Assembly (NCBI RefSeq): GCF_900105615.1
Contig: NZ_LT630003.1
Coordinates: 62,001 to 126,000 of the forward strand
DNA: 64,000 nucleotides
Reading direction: 5' to 3'
Origin: Lacrimispora sphenoides JCM 1415
Lineage (GTDB): Bacteria; Bacillota; Clostridia; Lachnospirales; Lachnospiraceae
Shown here: positions 25,921 through 35,065 of the stretch, one piece after another
How positions within the stretch are numbered: position 1 is the stretch's first letter
How the letters are laid out: each line of letters begins with the position of its first letter
Translations under genes and position numbers: made by a program
Notes under the pieces: model-generated
Told to the model about the DNA's origin: nothing
What the model saw: the letters and a program-made list of their open reading frames with translations, nothing else
The model's database searches: none

Positions 25921-28845
25921 ATGAATCAGTTTAAAAACCTTGCAGCCTATGAGGTTGTAGAAGAAAAGGAAATAAAAGAGATCAATGCATCCGGATGTGT
26001 ACTCCGCCATAAAAAAAGCGGAGCCAGGCTGTTCCTCGTATCCTGTGATGATGAGAACAAAGTATTTTCCATCGGATTCCGTACCCCTCCGTCAGACAGC
26101 ACCGGTGTTGCCCACATTCTGGAGCACAGCGTGCTCTGCGGATCAGACAAATTTCCGGTGAAAGACCCATTTGTCGAACTGGTAAAGGGTTCCCTTAACA
26201 CCTTCCTGAATGCAATGACCTACCCGGATAAAACGGTATACCCGGTAGCCAGCTGCAATGAAAAGGATTTCCAGAATTTGATGAACGTGTACCTGGATGC
26301 CGTACTGCATCCCAATATTTACAGGGAACCGAAGATCTTCATGCAAGAAGGCTGGCATTATGAACTGGAAAGCCCGGAATCTGCTCTGATTTACAATGGA
26401 GTAGTATATAACGAAATGAAGGGAGCATTTTCTTCCCCGGAAGAAGTTCTGGACCGCTATACCAGGAAAACTCTTTTCCCGGATAACTGCTACGGTCAGG
26501 AGTCAGGCGGAGATCCTGCATTTATTCCGGATCTGACCTATGAAGATTTTCTGGCTTTTCATAAGAGATATTATCATCCCTCCAACAGCTATATTTACCT
26601 GTATGGAGATATGAACATGGAAGAAAAACTCGTATGGCTTGATAAAGAATACCTAAGCCAATACGATGAAATATCAATCGATTCCAGTATTCCAAGACAA
26701 AAACCATTCTTAAATCCGGTAGAGGGAGAGACGTTCTATTCCATTACCGAAGGAGAGTCCGAAGAAAATGCCACTTATCTTTCCATCAGTACAGCCGTGG
26801 GAACAGACTTAGATCCCAGGCTTTATATTGCATTCCAGATTCTGGAATACACCCTTTTGGATGCGCCGGGTGCACCCTTAAAGCAGGCTTTAATTGATGC
26901 CGGGATCGGCCAGGACATTTTAGGCGGATACGACAGCGGCATATTACAGCCCTATTTTACCATCATTGCAAAAAATGCAAACAAGGAGCAGAGAGGAGAA
27001 TTTCTCGCCGTTGTAAAAGGTACTTTAAGAAAGCTTGCAGATGAAGGCATCAACAGGAAGAGTCTGAAAGCAGGAATGAACTATTACGAATTCCGTTACC
27101 GGGAAGCGGATTACGGTTCAGCACCAAAGGGCCTGATGTATGGGCTTCAATGCATGGACAGCTGGCTCTATGACGGAGATCCGATGATGCACTTAGAATA
27201 CCAGGATACCTTTGATTATCTGAAAAAGGTGGTAGATGACGGATATTTTGAACAGCTCATCAGAGAATACCTTCTGGACAATCCTTTTGAGGCCATCTTA
27301 ACCGTAAGCCCCAAAAAGAACTTAACGGCAATGGAGGATGAGAAGGAAGCGAAGAAGCTGGCCGCATACAAAGCTTCCCTTTCAGAAGAAGAGCTTCGGG
27401 AACTTGCAGAACAGACCCGTGCTTTAAAAGAATACCAGGAAGCCCCATCTCCCCAGGAGATGCTGGAGATGATTCCCATGCTTACGAGAGAGGATATAAG
27501 CAGGGAAGCAGAGGAAATCATATGGGAAGAAAAATCAGCTCATGGCGTTAAGGTGATCCATCATGAGATGCCTACCTCCGGAATCGGGTATTTAAAGGTT
27601 CTGTTCGATACTTCCGCAGTTCCTGTCGAGGATCTGCCATACGTTGGATTTTTAAAATCCCTGCTTGGCTATGTAAATACAGAAAACTTCACCTATGGGG
27701 ACTTAACCAGTGAGATCCATTTAAACAGCGGCGGTGTCAGCTTTAGCGTATCCTCTTATCCAGACTTAAAAAATAACGGAGAATTTAAAGGCTTTTTTAT
27801 GGCAAGTGCCAGAGTGCTTTATGAGAAGCTGGACTTTGGCTTCTCGATTCTTGGCGAGATCCTGACCCGTTCTATTTTAGATGATGAAAAACGGGTAGGC
27901 GAAGTCATCAGTGAAACCAGGTCAAGAGCCAGAATGAAGCTGGAAGGTTCCTGCCATTCAGCAGCCGTGGCCAGGGCTACTTCTTACTATTCCGCCACTT
28001 CTTCATTTAACGATTTAACCGGCGGAATCGGATACTATGAATTTTTAGAGAATCTGGAAAAGGAATATCCTACCCGCAAGAAGGAGATCATTGCCCGCTT
28101 AAAAGCGGTCATGGAAAAGATCTTCACTTCCAAAAACATGCTGGTCAGCTATACGGCAGATGAAGAAGGATATAAGTTACTTCCCGAGGCTCTTAAAAAG
28201 CTCACAGACTTGCTGCCTGAAGGAGAAGGAACCCGCTATCCCTTTGCTTTTTCACCTGGAAACAGAAACGAAGGCTTCAGCACGGCTTCCCAGGTCAATT
28301 ATGTGGCCAGATGCGGAACCTTTGCGGGCAGCGGCCAGGAATATACCGGTGCTCTTAAAATATTGAAAGTCATTTTAAGCTATGATTACCTGTGGATTAA
28401 TTTAAGAGTCAAAGGAGGAGCCTATGGCTGCATGAGCGGATTCGGCCGTTCAGGAGAAGGGTACTTTACCTCCTACCGGGATCCAAACGTAAGAGAAACA
28501 AATCAGATCTATGACGGAGTCGTGGATTATTTAGAGAGCTTTCAGGCAACGGACCGTGATATGACAAAGTATGTCATCGGTACCATCAGCGACATGGATG
28601 TGCCGTACCCTCCGTCTACCAGAGGAAACCGCGGCCTTTCCGCCTATTTATCCGGAGTTGACCGGGAAATGATGGAAAAAGAACGGGAAGAAGTATTAAA
28701 CGCCACTCAGGAAGATATCCGCAATCTGGCATCTCTTGTAAACGCCGTTTTAAATACAGGAAGTCTCTGCGTCATTGGAAATGAAGAAAAAATCGAAGCG
28801 GATAAGGATCTGTTTGGAGAAACCAAGAACCTGTTCCACTCATAA
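25921..28845 (+). CDS. M16C metallopeptidase (presequence protease/insulinase type)
   Basis: A 974-residue zinc peptidase made of four M16 domains. The inverted zinc motif HILEH lies at residues 65-69 (HxxEH: H65, E68, H69), with the distal glutamate in YNEMKGAFSSPEEVLDR. The C-terminal half contains the RxxGGAYG-type substrate motif (RVKGGAYGCMSGFGRSGEG). Members degrade short unfolded peptides in the cytoplasm; no signal peptide is present. Length is normal for the PreP/Cym1 group. CAGGAGG lies about 12 bases upstream of the ATG. Confidence 0.94.
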   Translation: MNQFKNLAAYEVVEEKEIKEINASGCVLRHKKSGARLFLVSCDDENKVFSIGFRTPPSDSTGVAHILEHSVLCGSDKFPVKDPFVELVKGSLNTFLNAMTYPDKTVYPVASCNEKDFQNLMNVYLDAVLHPNIYREPKIFMQEGWHYELESPESALIYNGVVYNEMKGAFSSPEEVLDRYTRKTLFPDNCYGQESGGDPAFIPDLTYEDFLAFHKRYYHPSNSYIYLYGDMNMEEKLVWLDKEYLSQYDEISIDSSIPRQKPFLNPVEGETFYSITEGESEENATYLSISTAVGTDLDPRLYIAFQILEYTLLDAPGAPLKQALIDAGIGQDILGGYDSGILQPYFTIIAKNANKEQRGEFLAVVKGTLRKLADEGINRKSLKAGMNYYEFRYREADYGSAPKGLMYGLQCMDSWLYDGDPMMHLEYQDTFDYLKKVVDDGYFEQLIREYLLDNPFEAILTVSPKKNLTAMEDEKEAKKLAAYKASLSEEELRELAEQTRALKEYQEAPSPQEMLEMIPMLTREDISREAEEIIWEEKSAHGVKVIHHEMPTSGIGYLKVLFDTSAVPVEDLPYVGFLKSLLGYVNTENFTYGDLTSEIHLNSGGVSFSVSSYPDLKNNGEFKGFFMASARVLYEKLDFGFSILGEILTRSILDDEKRVGEVISETRSRARMKLEGSCHSAAVARATSYYSATSSFNDLTGGIGYYEFLENLEKEYPTRKKEIIARLKAVMEKIFTSKNMLVSYTADEEGYKLLPEALKKLTDLLPEGEGTRYPFAFSPGNRNEGFSTASQVNYVARCGTFAGSGQEYTGALKILKVILSYDYLWINLRVKGGAYGCMSGFGRSGEGYFTSYRDPNVRETNQIYDGVVDYLESFQATDRDMTKYVIGTISDMDVPYPPSTRGNRGLSAYLSGVDREMMEKEREEVLNATQEDIRNLASLVNAVLNTGSLCVIGNEEKIEADKDLFGETKNLFHS

Positions 28846-28850
28846 TACAA

Positions 28851-28905
28851 AGCCTTACAGGCATACCTTAATGTCCAAAAAACGTGGACACGAAAGAGGA
28901 AAGGA
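28851..28905 (+). repeat. Two-hairpin RBS-associated repeat, single unit
   Basis: GCCT-TAC-AGGC hairpin, ATACCTTAAT, then GTCC/GGAC stem and CGAAAGAGGAAAGGAAA, which supplies the era ribosome-binding site. Stem bases differ from other copies but stay complementary. Confidence 0.7.
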
Positions 28906-28914
28906 AACCCCTAT

Positions 28915-29820
28915 ATGGAAAACAACTATAAATCAGGCTTTGTTACCCTGATCGGACGTCCCAATGTTGGAAAGTCCACCCTGATGAACCATCTCATCGG
29001 CCAGAAGATCGCTATAACTTCCGATAAGCCCCAGACAACCAGAAACCGGATCCAGACCGTGTATACGGATGAGAGAGGACAGATCATCTTCCTTGATACC
29101 CCCGGAATTCATAAGGCAAAAAACAAGCTGGGCGAATATATGGTAAGCGTAGCGGAGCGTACCTTAAAGGAAGTGGATGTAGTGCTTTGGCTGGTAGAAC
29201 CGACTACCTACATCGGGGCCGGGGAGCAGCATATTGCAGAGCAGTTAAACCAGGTAAAAACGCCTGTGATCCTTGTCATTAATAAAATTGACACAGTGAA
29301 AAACCAGGAGGATATCTTAACCTTTATAAGCGCTTATAAAGATGTCTGCCAGTTTGCTGAGATCGTGCCTGTTTCCGCTCTAAAGGACAAAAATACAGAC
29401 CTGATGCTGGAACTCATCTACAAATATCTTCCAAAGGGGCCTCAGTATTACGATGAGGATACGGTAACAGACCAGCCCATGCGTCAGATTTCAGCGGAGC
29501 TTATCAGGGAAAAAGCCCTTCGTCTTTTAAATGATGAGATTCCCCACGGGATCGCGGTTACGATTGAAAAGATGAAGGAGCGGGATAACGGCATCATGGA
29601 TATTGAAGCCGAAATTATCTGCGAGCGGGAATCCCACAAGGGGATCATCATTGGAAAAGGCGGTTCCATGCTGAAAAAGATCGGAAGCTCTGCCCGCAGG
29701 GAAATAGAAGCTCTGATGGATACAAAAGTAAATTTACAGCTTTGGGTCAAGGTCCGGAAAGAATGGCGTGACAGCGAGCTGTATATGAAGAATTATGGAT
29801 ATAATGAAAAAGACATATAA
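28915..29820 (+). CDS. era: GTPase Era
   Basis: Essential GTPase that binds the 3' end of 16S rRNA during 30S assembly. It has 301 residues: G1 GRPNVGKST, G3 DTPGIH, G4 NKID, then a C-terminal KH domain with GIIIGKGGSMLKKIGSSAR. Length and order are canonical. It is followed by recO after 15 bases, the common Firmicute arrangement. Confidence 0.98.
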   Translation: MENNYKSGFVTLIGRPNVGKSTLMNHLIGQKIAITSDKPQTTRNRIQTVYTDERGQIIFLDTPGIHKAKNKLGEYMVSVAERTLKEVDVVLWLVEPTTYIGAGEQHIAEQLNQVKTPVILVINKIDTVKNQEDILTFISAYKDVCQFAEIVPVSALKDKNTDLMLELIYKYLPKGPQYYDEDTVTDQPMRQISAELIREKALRLLNDEIPHGIAVTIEKMKERDNGIMDIEAEIICERESHKGIIIGKGGSMLKKIGSSARREIEALMDTKVNLQLWVKVRKEWRDSELYMKNYGYNEKDI

Positions 29821-29835
29821 AAGTGGTGGTGGGAA

Positions 29836-30501
29836 TTGAGGGAAGTTGAAACCATGACGGGGATGGTAATAAAAGTGTCCCCGGTTGGAGAAATGGATAA
29901 GCGCCTTGTGATACTCACCAGGGAAAGAGGAAAGATCACCGCATTTGCCAGAGGGGCCAGAAGACCGGGGAGTCCATTCATGGGGGTAAGCCGCCCCTTT
30001 GCCTTCGGGCAGTTTTCCCTATATGAGGGCAGGGATTCCTATACCCTTCGGTCGGCGGAGATCACCAATTATTTTGAAGCATTATCCCTGGATGTAGAAG
30101 GAACCTGCTATGGATCTTATTTTCTGGAACTGGCTGATTATTACGCCAGGGAGAATATGGACGGAACAGGTCTTTTAAAGCTACTATACCAGTCCATACG
30201 GGCGCTTTTAAAACCAGCTCTGAAAAATGAGCTGGTACAAAGGATATTTGAACTGAAAGCAATGGTGTTAAACGGAGAATACACAGAAACCCCTCCCTGC
30301 CCTGTCAGTGATTCAGCAAGCTATGCATGGGAATATGTGATCGCCTCACCGGCAGAGCATCTATACACCTTTACTTTAACAGATCCGGTACTGGAGGAAT
30401 TTGTCCGCTGTGTAGAGATCAATAAGAAGCGCTATGTGGACAGGGAATTTCATTCCCTGGAGATTTTACACACCATGACTGGATGGAAAGTATTGAAATG
30501 A
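29836..30501 (+). CDS. recO: DNA repair protein RecO
   Basis: Recombination mediator that loads RecA at SSB-coated gaps with RecR. It has 221 residues: an N-terminal OB fold (VIKVSPVGEMDKRLVILTRE, GKITAFARGARRPGSP) and a helical C-terminal part. TTG at 29836 gives the N-terminal length usual in homologues; ATG at 29854 is an alternative with a better-placed GAGGGAAG. The zinc-finger cysteines of some RecO proteins are not evident (only one Cys in PPCPVSD). Confidence 0.92.
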   Translation: MREVETMTGMVIKVSPVGEMDKRLVILTRERGKITAFARGARRPGSPFMGVSRPFAFGQFSLYEGRDSYTLRSAEITNYFEALSLDVEGTCYGSYFLELADYYARENMDGTGLLKLLYQSIRALLKPALKNELVQRIFELKAMVLNGEYTETPPCPVSDSASYAWEYVIASPAEHLYTFTLTDPVLEEFVRCVEINKKRYVDREFHSLEILHTMTGWKVLK

Positions 30502-30534
30502 CGGGTGGGGTTTGGTATAATGTTCAGGAATGCT

Positions 30535-30714
30535 ATGAGCAGTGCGAATCAGGGCACGAGAAAATTTTCGTTGTGCTTGCACATAAGAAAATTTTCTCGT
30601 GCCCTGATTCATAGGGCGAATGCCCGTGAGCCCGTGAAGCCTGCGGCTTCACGGGCTGCACTGCGGACTTACGTGCTGCACCGCGGCTACACGTGCTGCA
30701 CTATTACGTGCACA
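30535..30714. repeat. 140-bp multi-stem intergenic element, copy 2, with 3' tandem 20-mers
   Basis: Core 30535-30674. P1 is 30539-30545 with 30658-30664; P2 is 30546-30569 with 30587-30610 (perfect 24 bp); P3 is GGGC-GAAT-GCCC; P4 is 30629-30641 with 30645-30657 (perfect 13 bp). It aligns ungapped to copy 1. The 3' end is extended by two more partial copies of its last 20 bases (units at 30655-30674, 30675-30694, 30695-30709, each starting GCTGCAC). It lies between recO and the lipoprotein gene. Confidence 0.8.
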
Positions 30715-30804
30715 CCTACCCTCATACACCAATTCACACCAACACTTCAGTTTACTATGCACCCGAATCCGCGTAACAACGAATTCAATGCAGGAGGGAA
30801 ATGG

Positions 30805-31434
30805 ATGAAAAAAAAGAAAGCCTTTCTGGCTGCCATTCTAGCTGCCGGTATGCTGACAGGCTGCTTAGGCAGGAGCGGCGGCGGCACCTTGAATGCGGAG
30901 AGCAGCAGAATTTATGTAACGGAAGAAGGAACCCTTCAGACCGCCACGGTGGAGACCTATGCGGAACAGGATTATTATCATGCAGAAGAATTGAAAACCT
31001 ATCTGGAAGAAGCTGTTTCCGGATATAACGAGACCCATGGTCAGGGATCGGTAACCCTGGATTCCTGCACAATGGAAAACGGAAATGCCAAGATGGTTTT
31101 CCGCTATGCATCAGGAAGTGACTTAGCAGGCTTTGCCTCACAATATGAGGACAAAGAAAACCAGGTGGATTCCATCACTGTGACCCGTTTGTCCGAAGTA
31201 CTGGGGCAGATCGAGTCAGAAGGAGTGGCGTTTGTAAAAGCCTCTGATGGAAAACCGGCAGAAAAAAAAGCTTTGTCCAACAAAGGGGATAGCTTTGCCA
31301 TCGTTGTGGAGACACCCAGCCCGGTGACAATACAAACCCAGGGAAGGCTTTTATTTGTTTCCAAGAATGCAGTTATAAAAGATCGCTATACCGTACAGAC
31401 AGCAAAAGGGAAAAATTACATCATTTTTAAATAA
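30805..31434 (+). CDS. Lipoprotein of unknown function
   Basis: A 209-residue exported lipoprotein: [17 protein letters not shown] then lipobox LTGC at about residues 20-23. The mature part has no recognised catalytic motif; it contains a predicted mixed alpha/beta domain ([28 protein letters not shown]). The start at 30805 is fixed by CAGGAGGG and the signal peptide; a longer in-frame start at 30505 would translate the structured repeat and is rejected. It lies 14 bases before the glycyl-tRNA synthetase gene and is probably cotranscribed. Confidence 0.8.
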   Translation: MKKKKAFLAAILAAGMLTGCLGRSGGGTLNAESSRIYVTEEGTLQTATVETYAEQDYYHAEELKTYLEEAVSGYNETHGQGSVTLDSCTMENGNAKMVFRYASGSDLAGFASQYEDKENQVDSITVTRLSEVLGQIESEGVAFVKASDGKPAEKKALSNKGDSFAIVVETPSPVTIQTQGRLLFVSKNAVIKDRYTVQTAKGKNYIIFK

Positions 31435-31448
31435 GAGAGGTTAAGATC

Positions 31449-32837
31449 ATGGAAAAGACAATGGAAAAGATTGTGGGACTTGCAAAATCAAGAGGATTTG
31501 TATATCCTGGCTCCGAAATTTACGGCGGCCTTGCAAATACCTGGGATTACGGCAACTTAGGCGTAGAACTGAAGAACAATGTAAAAAAAGCATGGTGGCA
31601 GAAATTTATTCAGGAAAGCCCATATAACGTAGGCGTAGACTGTGCCATCCTGATGAACTCCCAGACCTGGGTTGCTTCCGGACATTTAGGCGGCTTTTCC
31701 GACCCGCTGATGGACTGCAAGGCATGTAAGGAGCGTTTCCGTGCAGATAAACTGATAGAAGATTATATGGCTGAGAATAATATCACCATCGAAGGCTCTG
31801 TTGATGCCTGGTCCCAGGAAGAGATGAAGAGCTATATTGATGAGAAAAACATCTGCTGCCCAAGCTGCGGTAAGCATGATTTTACAGATATCCGTCAGTT
31901 TAACCTGATGTTCAAAACCTTCCAGGGAGTAACAGAAGATGCCAAAAATACCGTATACTTAAGACCAGAGACAGCACAGGGTATTTTCGTAAACTTCAAA
32001 AACGTACAGAGAACCTCCCGTAAGAAGATACCATTCGGTATCGGACAGGTAGGTAAATCCTTCCGTAACGAGATCACTCCAGGAAACTTCACTTTCCGTA
32101 CCAGAGAATTTGAGCAGATGGAGCTGGAGTTTTTCTGTGAGCCGGATACAGATCTGGAATGGTTTGCATACTGGAAAGAATTCTGCATCAACTGGCTGCA
32201 GACCCTGGGAATCAAAGAAGACGAGATGCGTGTCAGGGATCATGAGAAGGAAGAACTTTCTTTCTACAGTAAGGCAACCTCTGATATTGAATTCCTGTTC
32301 CCATTCGGCTGGGGCGAGTTGTGGGGAATTGCAGACAGGACCGATTACGACTTAAACCAGCACCAGAATACGTCCGGACAGGATATGACATATTTTGACG
32401 ACGAAAAGAAAGAGCGGTACATTCCCTATGTAGTAGAGCCGTCTTTAGGAGCTGACCGTGTGACCCTTGCATTCCTTTGTGCTGCATACGATGAAGAAGA
32501 GATCGCAGAAGGAGATGTACGTACAGTGCTTCATTTCCATCCTGCCATTGCACCTGTTAAGATCGGCGTTCTGCCTCTTTCCAAGAAGCTGAATGAAGGC
32601 GCAGAAAAGGTATATGAAGAGCTTTGCAAATATTATAACTGTGAATTCGATGACAGAGGCAACATCGGAAAGCGTTATAGAAGACAGGATGAGATCGGTA
32701 CTCCATTCTGCGTTACTTATGATTTTGATTCAGAAGAAGATTTCGCCGTAACCGTCCGTGACCGTGATACCATGGAGCAGGTAAGAGTTCCCATTGCAGA
32801 GCTGAAGAGCTACTTTGAGGATAAGTTCCGTTTCTAA
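31449..32837 (+). CDS. glyQS: Glycyl-tRNA synthetase (single-chain type)
   Basis: Class II aminoacyl-tRNA synthetase of the alpha2 type (462 residues), charging tRNA-Gly. Motif 2 region: [21 protein letters not shown] with [15 protein letters not shown]; motif 3 region: [18 protein letters not shown]. Two cysteine pairs (CKAC near residue 93 and CCPSCGKH near residue 137) probably bind zinc. The C-terminal anticodon-binding domain starts near [16 protein letters not shown]. No T-box is visible upstream. Confidence 0.97.
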   Translation: MEKTMEKIVGLAKSRGFVYPGSEIYGGLANTWDYGNLGVELKNNVKKAWWQKFIQESPYNVGVDCAILMNSQTWVASGHLGGFSDPLMDCKACKERFRADKLIEDYMAENNITIEGSVDAWSQEEMKSYIDEKNICCPSCGKHDFTDIRQFNLMFKTFQGVTEDAKNTVYLRPETAQGIFVNFKNVQRTSRKKIPFGIGQVGKSFRNEITPGNFTFRTREFEQMELEFFCEPDTDLEWFAYWKEFCINWLQTLGIKEDEMRVRDHEKEELSFYSKATSDIEFLFPFGWGELWGIADRTDYDLNQHQNTSGQDMTYFDDEKKERYIPYVVEPSLGADRVTLAFLCAAYDEEEIAEGDVRTVLHFHPAIAPVKIGVLPLSKKLNEGAEKVYEELCKYYNCEFDDRGNIGKRYRRQDEIGTPFCVTYDFDSEEDFAVTVRDRDTMEQVRVPIAELKSYFEDKFRF

Positions 32838-32881
32838 ACATGGTCCTGTTTATTTAGCAGGCATCAGTTCATAAAATAAAA

Positions 32882-32924
32882 AAGAAGGAGAAAGAGGCAT
32901 TTGCCTCTTTCTCCTTCTTTTTAT
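32882..32924 (+). terminator. Strong terminator of the glyQS unit
   Basis: A perfect stem of about 17 bp (AAGAAGGAGAAAGAGGC and its complement) with a short loop, followed by TTTTTA. It is also close to the convergent ABC permease gene and may work in both directions. Confidence 0.85.
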
Positions 32925-33018
32925 CTCTGTCTCTTATTTCTGTCTTTTAACTCAGTCTCTTGCCTCTATCTTTCATCTCAGTCTCTTATCTCTACTTTCT
33001 ACCTTCTACCTCTGCCCC
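32920..33018. repeat. Polypyrimidine (CT) imperfect repeat tract
   Basis: About 95 bases of almost pure C/T with imperfect repetition of CTCAGTCTCTTATCTCT-like units, running up to the stop codon of the minus-strand permease; on that strand it is a GA-rich trailer. Confidence 0.6.
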
Positions 33019-33959
33019 TTATCATAAGGAATACCCTCTGCCTTAGGAGCCTGAGAGTTTCTGGAAGTGAAGATCAGCACGATCAAGGTAATAATATAAG
33101 GCACCATCTTATAGAAGTAACTTGGAATGCCCATTGCGCTTAAGAATGGGATTCCGGAATAGGCTGATGCGATAGCCTTCATGAGCCCGAAGAAAAGGGA
33201 GGCAAACATGATATTGACCGGCTTCCACTGGCCGAAGATCAATACAGCCAGAGCCAGGAAACCGTATCCGGCTACGTCTGCGTTAAAGTTGGTGGAGGTG
33301 GGAACTACAAAGACCAGTCCTCCAAGTCCGCCAAGGGCGCCGGAGATCATAACGCCTGCATACTGCATCCGGTATACATTAATACCGGCGGAATCGGCTG
33401 CCTGGGGATGCTCTCCGCAGGACCGGAGCCTTAAACCAAACCGGGTTTTATAAAGAACAATGGTTGAAAGCAAAAAGATTGCAATGCCTATATATGTGGT
33501 GATATAAGCGTTCTGGAACAGGAGAGGACCGAAAAACGGAACCTTTCCCAATATCGGAACGGATGAAATGCGGAAGGTGTTGTTAAACTGAACCTGCTGT
33601 ACTCCCTGAATAACACGGGCCACGAAGATGGCAAAAGCGGGGGCGAACATGTTTAATGCCGTACCGCTGATTACCTGATTGGACTTCATGTTAATGGAAG
33701 CGTAGGCGTGGAACAGGGAAAATACCATACCGGTTGCCATGGAGATTAACACCGCAATAATGAGCTGGAGCTGTCCGTTCATGGAGCCGCCTGTAAAATG
33801 AATGAACAGGATTCCTGTAAAGGCACCCATGGTCATGATTCCTTCCAAAGCAATGTTGATGATTCCGCTTCGCTCAGAGAACATGGCTCCCAAAGCTACG
33901 ATCATGAGAGGAATCATGAAATACATGGTCTGCTGAAAAATAAAATAAATTACGCTCAT
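33006..33959 (-). CDS. Nucleoside ABC importer permease (NupQ-like)
   Basis: A 317-residue membrane protein of the branched-chain amino acid/ribose-type permease family (BPD_transp_2), with about eight hydrophobic segments and the conserved GIINIALEGIMTMGAF near residue 31 and GGLGGLVFVV. It is the second permease of a BMP-type purine nucleoside importer like NupNOPQ of Bacillus. Its start overlaps the end of the other permease gene by 4 bases, indicating translational coupling. Confidence 0.9.
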   Translation of the reverse strand: MSVIYFIFQQTMYFMIPLMIVALGAMFSERSGIINIALEGIMTMGAFTGILFIHFTGGSMNGQLQLIIAVLISMATGMVFSLFHAYASINMKSNQVISGTALNMFAPAFAIFVARVIQGVQQVQFNNTFRISSVPILGKVPFFGPLLFQNAYITTYIGIAIFLLSTIVLYKTRFGLRLRSCGEHPQAADSAGINVYRMQYAGVMISGALGGLGGLVFVVPTSTNFNADVAGYGFLALAVLIFGQWKPVNIMFASLFFGLMKAIASAYSGIPFLSAMGIPSYFYKMVPYIITLIVLIFTSRNSQAPKAEGIPYDKGQR

Positions 33960-35065
33960 GATTTCGTTCCTCCTTCCTTAGCTGCTTCTGCTTTTTCGCC
34001 TTTCTGCCTGTGAATTTTAGAAAGAATGATCTTTACCATAAGAGCAAAGGCGCTGAAATATATGATAACTGCAACGATAATATCAATGATTTCCGTTGAA
34101 AATTCAAACAGCTGCAAGTAAAATCCCCCGGCCGTTAAGTATGCGATAAAGATGCCGGAGAAGAGTACTCCGATGGGGTTGCTTAAGCCCAGCAAAGCAA
34201 CGGAAATGCCGGTAAAGCCTTCCGATGCCAGCACATCTTTGATTTCAATGTGCTTTCCGGTACCTGCCAGATACAAGAGTCCGCCTGCAAGTCCTGCAAT
34301 GGCTCCTGCGATTACCATGGATAAAATAATGCTCTTTTTTTCATTGATACCTGCGTATTTGCTGGCATCCCGGTTAAAGCCCACAGCCTTTAATTCATAG
34401 CCGAAGGTTGTCTTGTTAAGAAGGAGCCAGATTACGATCACCGTAAGGATTGCAATGAGGATACCGCCGTTAACGCTGGAACCTGGGAATATCTTATCAA
34501 GTCCCATCTTTGGAATGTTGGCTGTTGCTGCCACATTCCGGGATTCATTTCGCAGGTTATTAAATAAGGGCTTATAACTCTTCACGATCCAGTTAACCAG
34601 ATACATGCCGATGTAGTTCATCATAATAGAAGCAATTACTTCGTTTACGTTAAAATATGCCTTTAAAAGTCCAGGTACAAGGCCCCACACAGCGCCTAAG
34701 ATGACGCTAGCAAGAAGGGCGACGATCCAGTGAGCCGGCCCTAAGGATGTCCAGAGGATTCCCACATAGACAGCGCCAAACCCTCCCATGATAAACTGGC
34801 CGGGAGTTCCGATGTTGAAAAGCCCTGTCTTGAAGGCAAACCCCACAGAAAGACCGGTGAGGATAATGGGAGTTGCATAATAAAATACCTGTCCGACACC
34901 CTTGGCTCCATGGGTAAAAGCTCCTGATAAAATCGTTGCAAATCCAGGAAGAGCCTGCTTCGGATTGCAGAGGAACAGAATGATCAGGCCTACGATCAAT
35001 CCAAGCACAATGGCAAAAATGGAAGAAAGAATTCCTGTATGGTCCTTTATTTGTTTCGGTTTCAT
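33956..35065 (-). CDS. Nucleoside ABC importer permease (NupP-like)
   Basis: A 369-residue membrane protein of the same permease family, with sequence such as GLSVGFAFKTGLFNIGTPGQ and GGLLYLAGTG. It pairs with the 33006-33959 product to form the membrane channel. It overlaps the ATPase gene by 4 bases at its start and the second permease at its end. Confidence 0.9.
   Translation of the reverse strand: MKPKQIKDHTGILSSIFAIVLGLIVGLIILFLCNPKQALPGFATILSGAFTHGAKGVGQVFYYATPIILTGLSVGFAFKTGLFNIGTPGQFIMGGFGAVYVGILWTSLGPAHWIVALLASVILGAVWGLVPGLLKAYFNVNEVIASIMMNYIGMYLVNWIVKSYKPLFNNLRNESRNVAATANIPKMGLDKIFPGSSVNGGILIAILTVIVIWLLLNKTTFGYELKAVGFNRDASKYAGINEKKSIILSMVIAGAIAGLAGGLLYLAGTGKHIEIKDVLASEGFTGISVALLGLSNPIGVLFSGIFIAYLTAGGFYLQLFEFSTEIIDIIVAVIIYFSAFALMVKIILSKIHRQKGEKAEAAKEGGTKS

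Noticed and set aside
30505..30804. N-terminal extension of the lipoprotein ORF from 30505
   Set aside because: It would translate the 140-bp structured element and hide the signal peptide; CAGGAGGG and the lipobox place the start at 30805.
30801..31028. 75-codon ORF starting at ATG 30801 out of frame with the lipoprotein
   Set aside because: It shares the RBS but gives a low-complexity basic peptide; the signal peptide and lipobox are in the 30805 frame.
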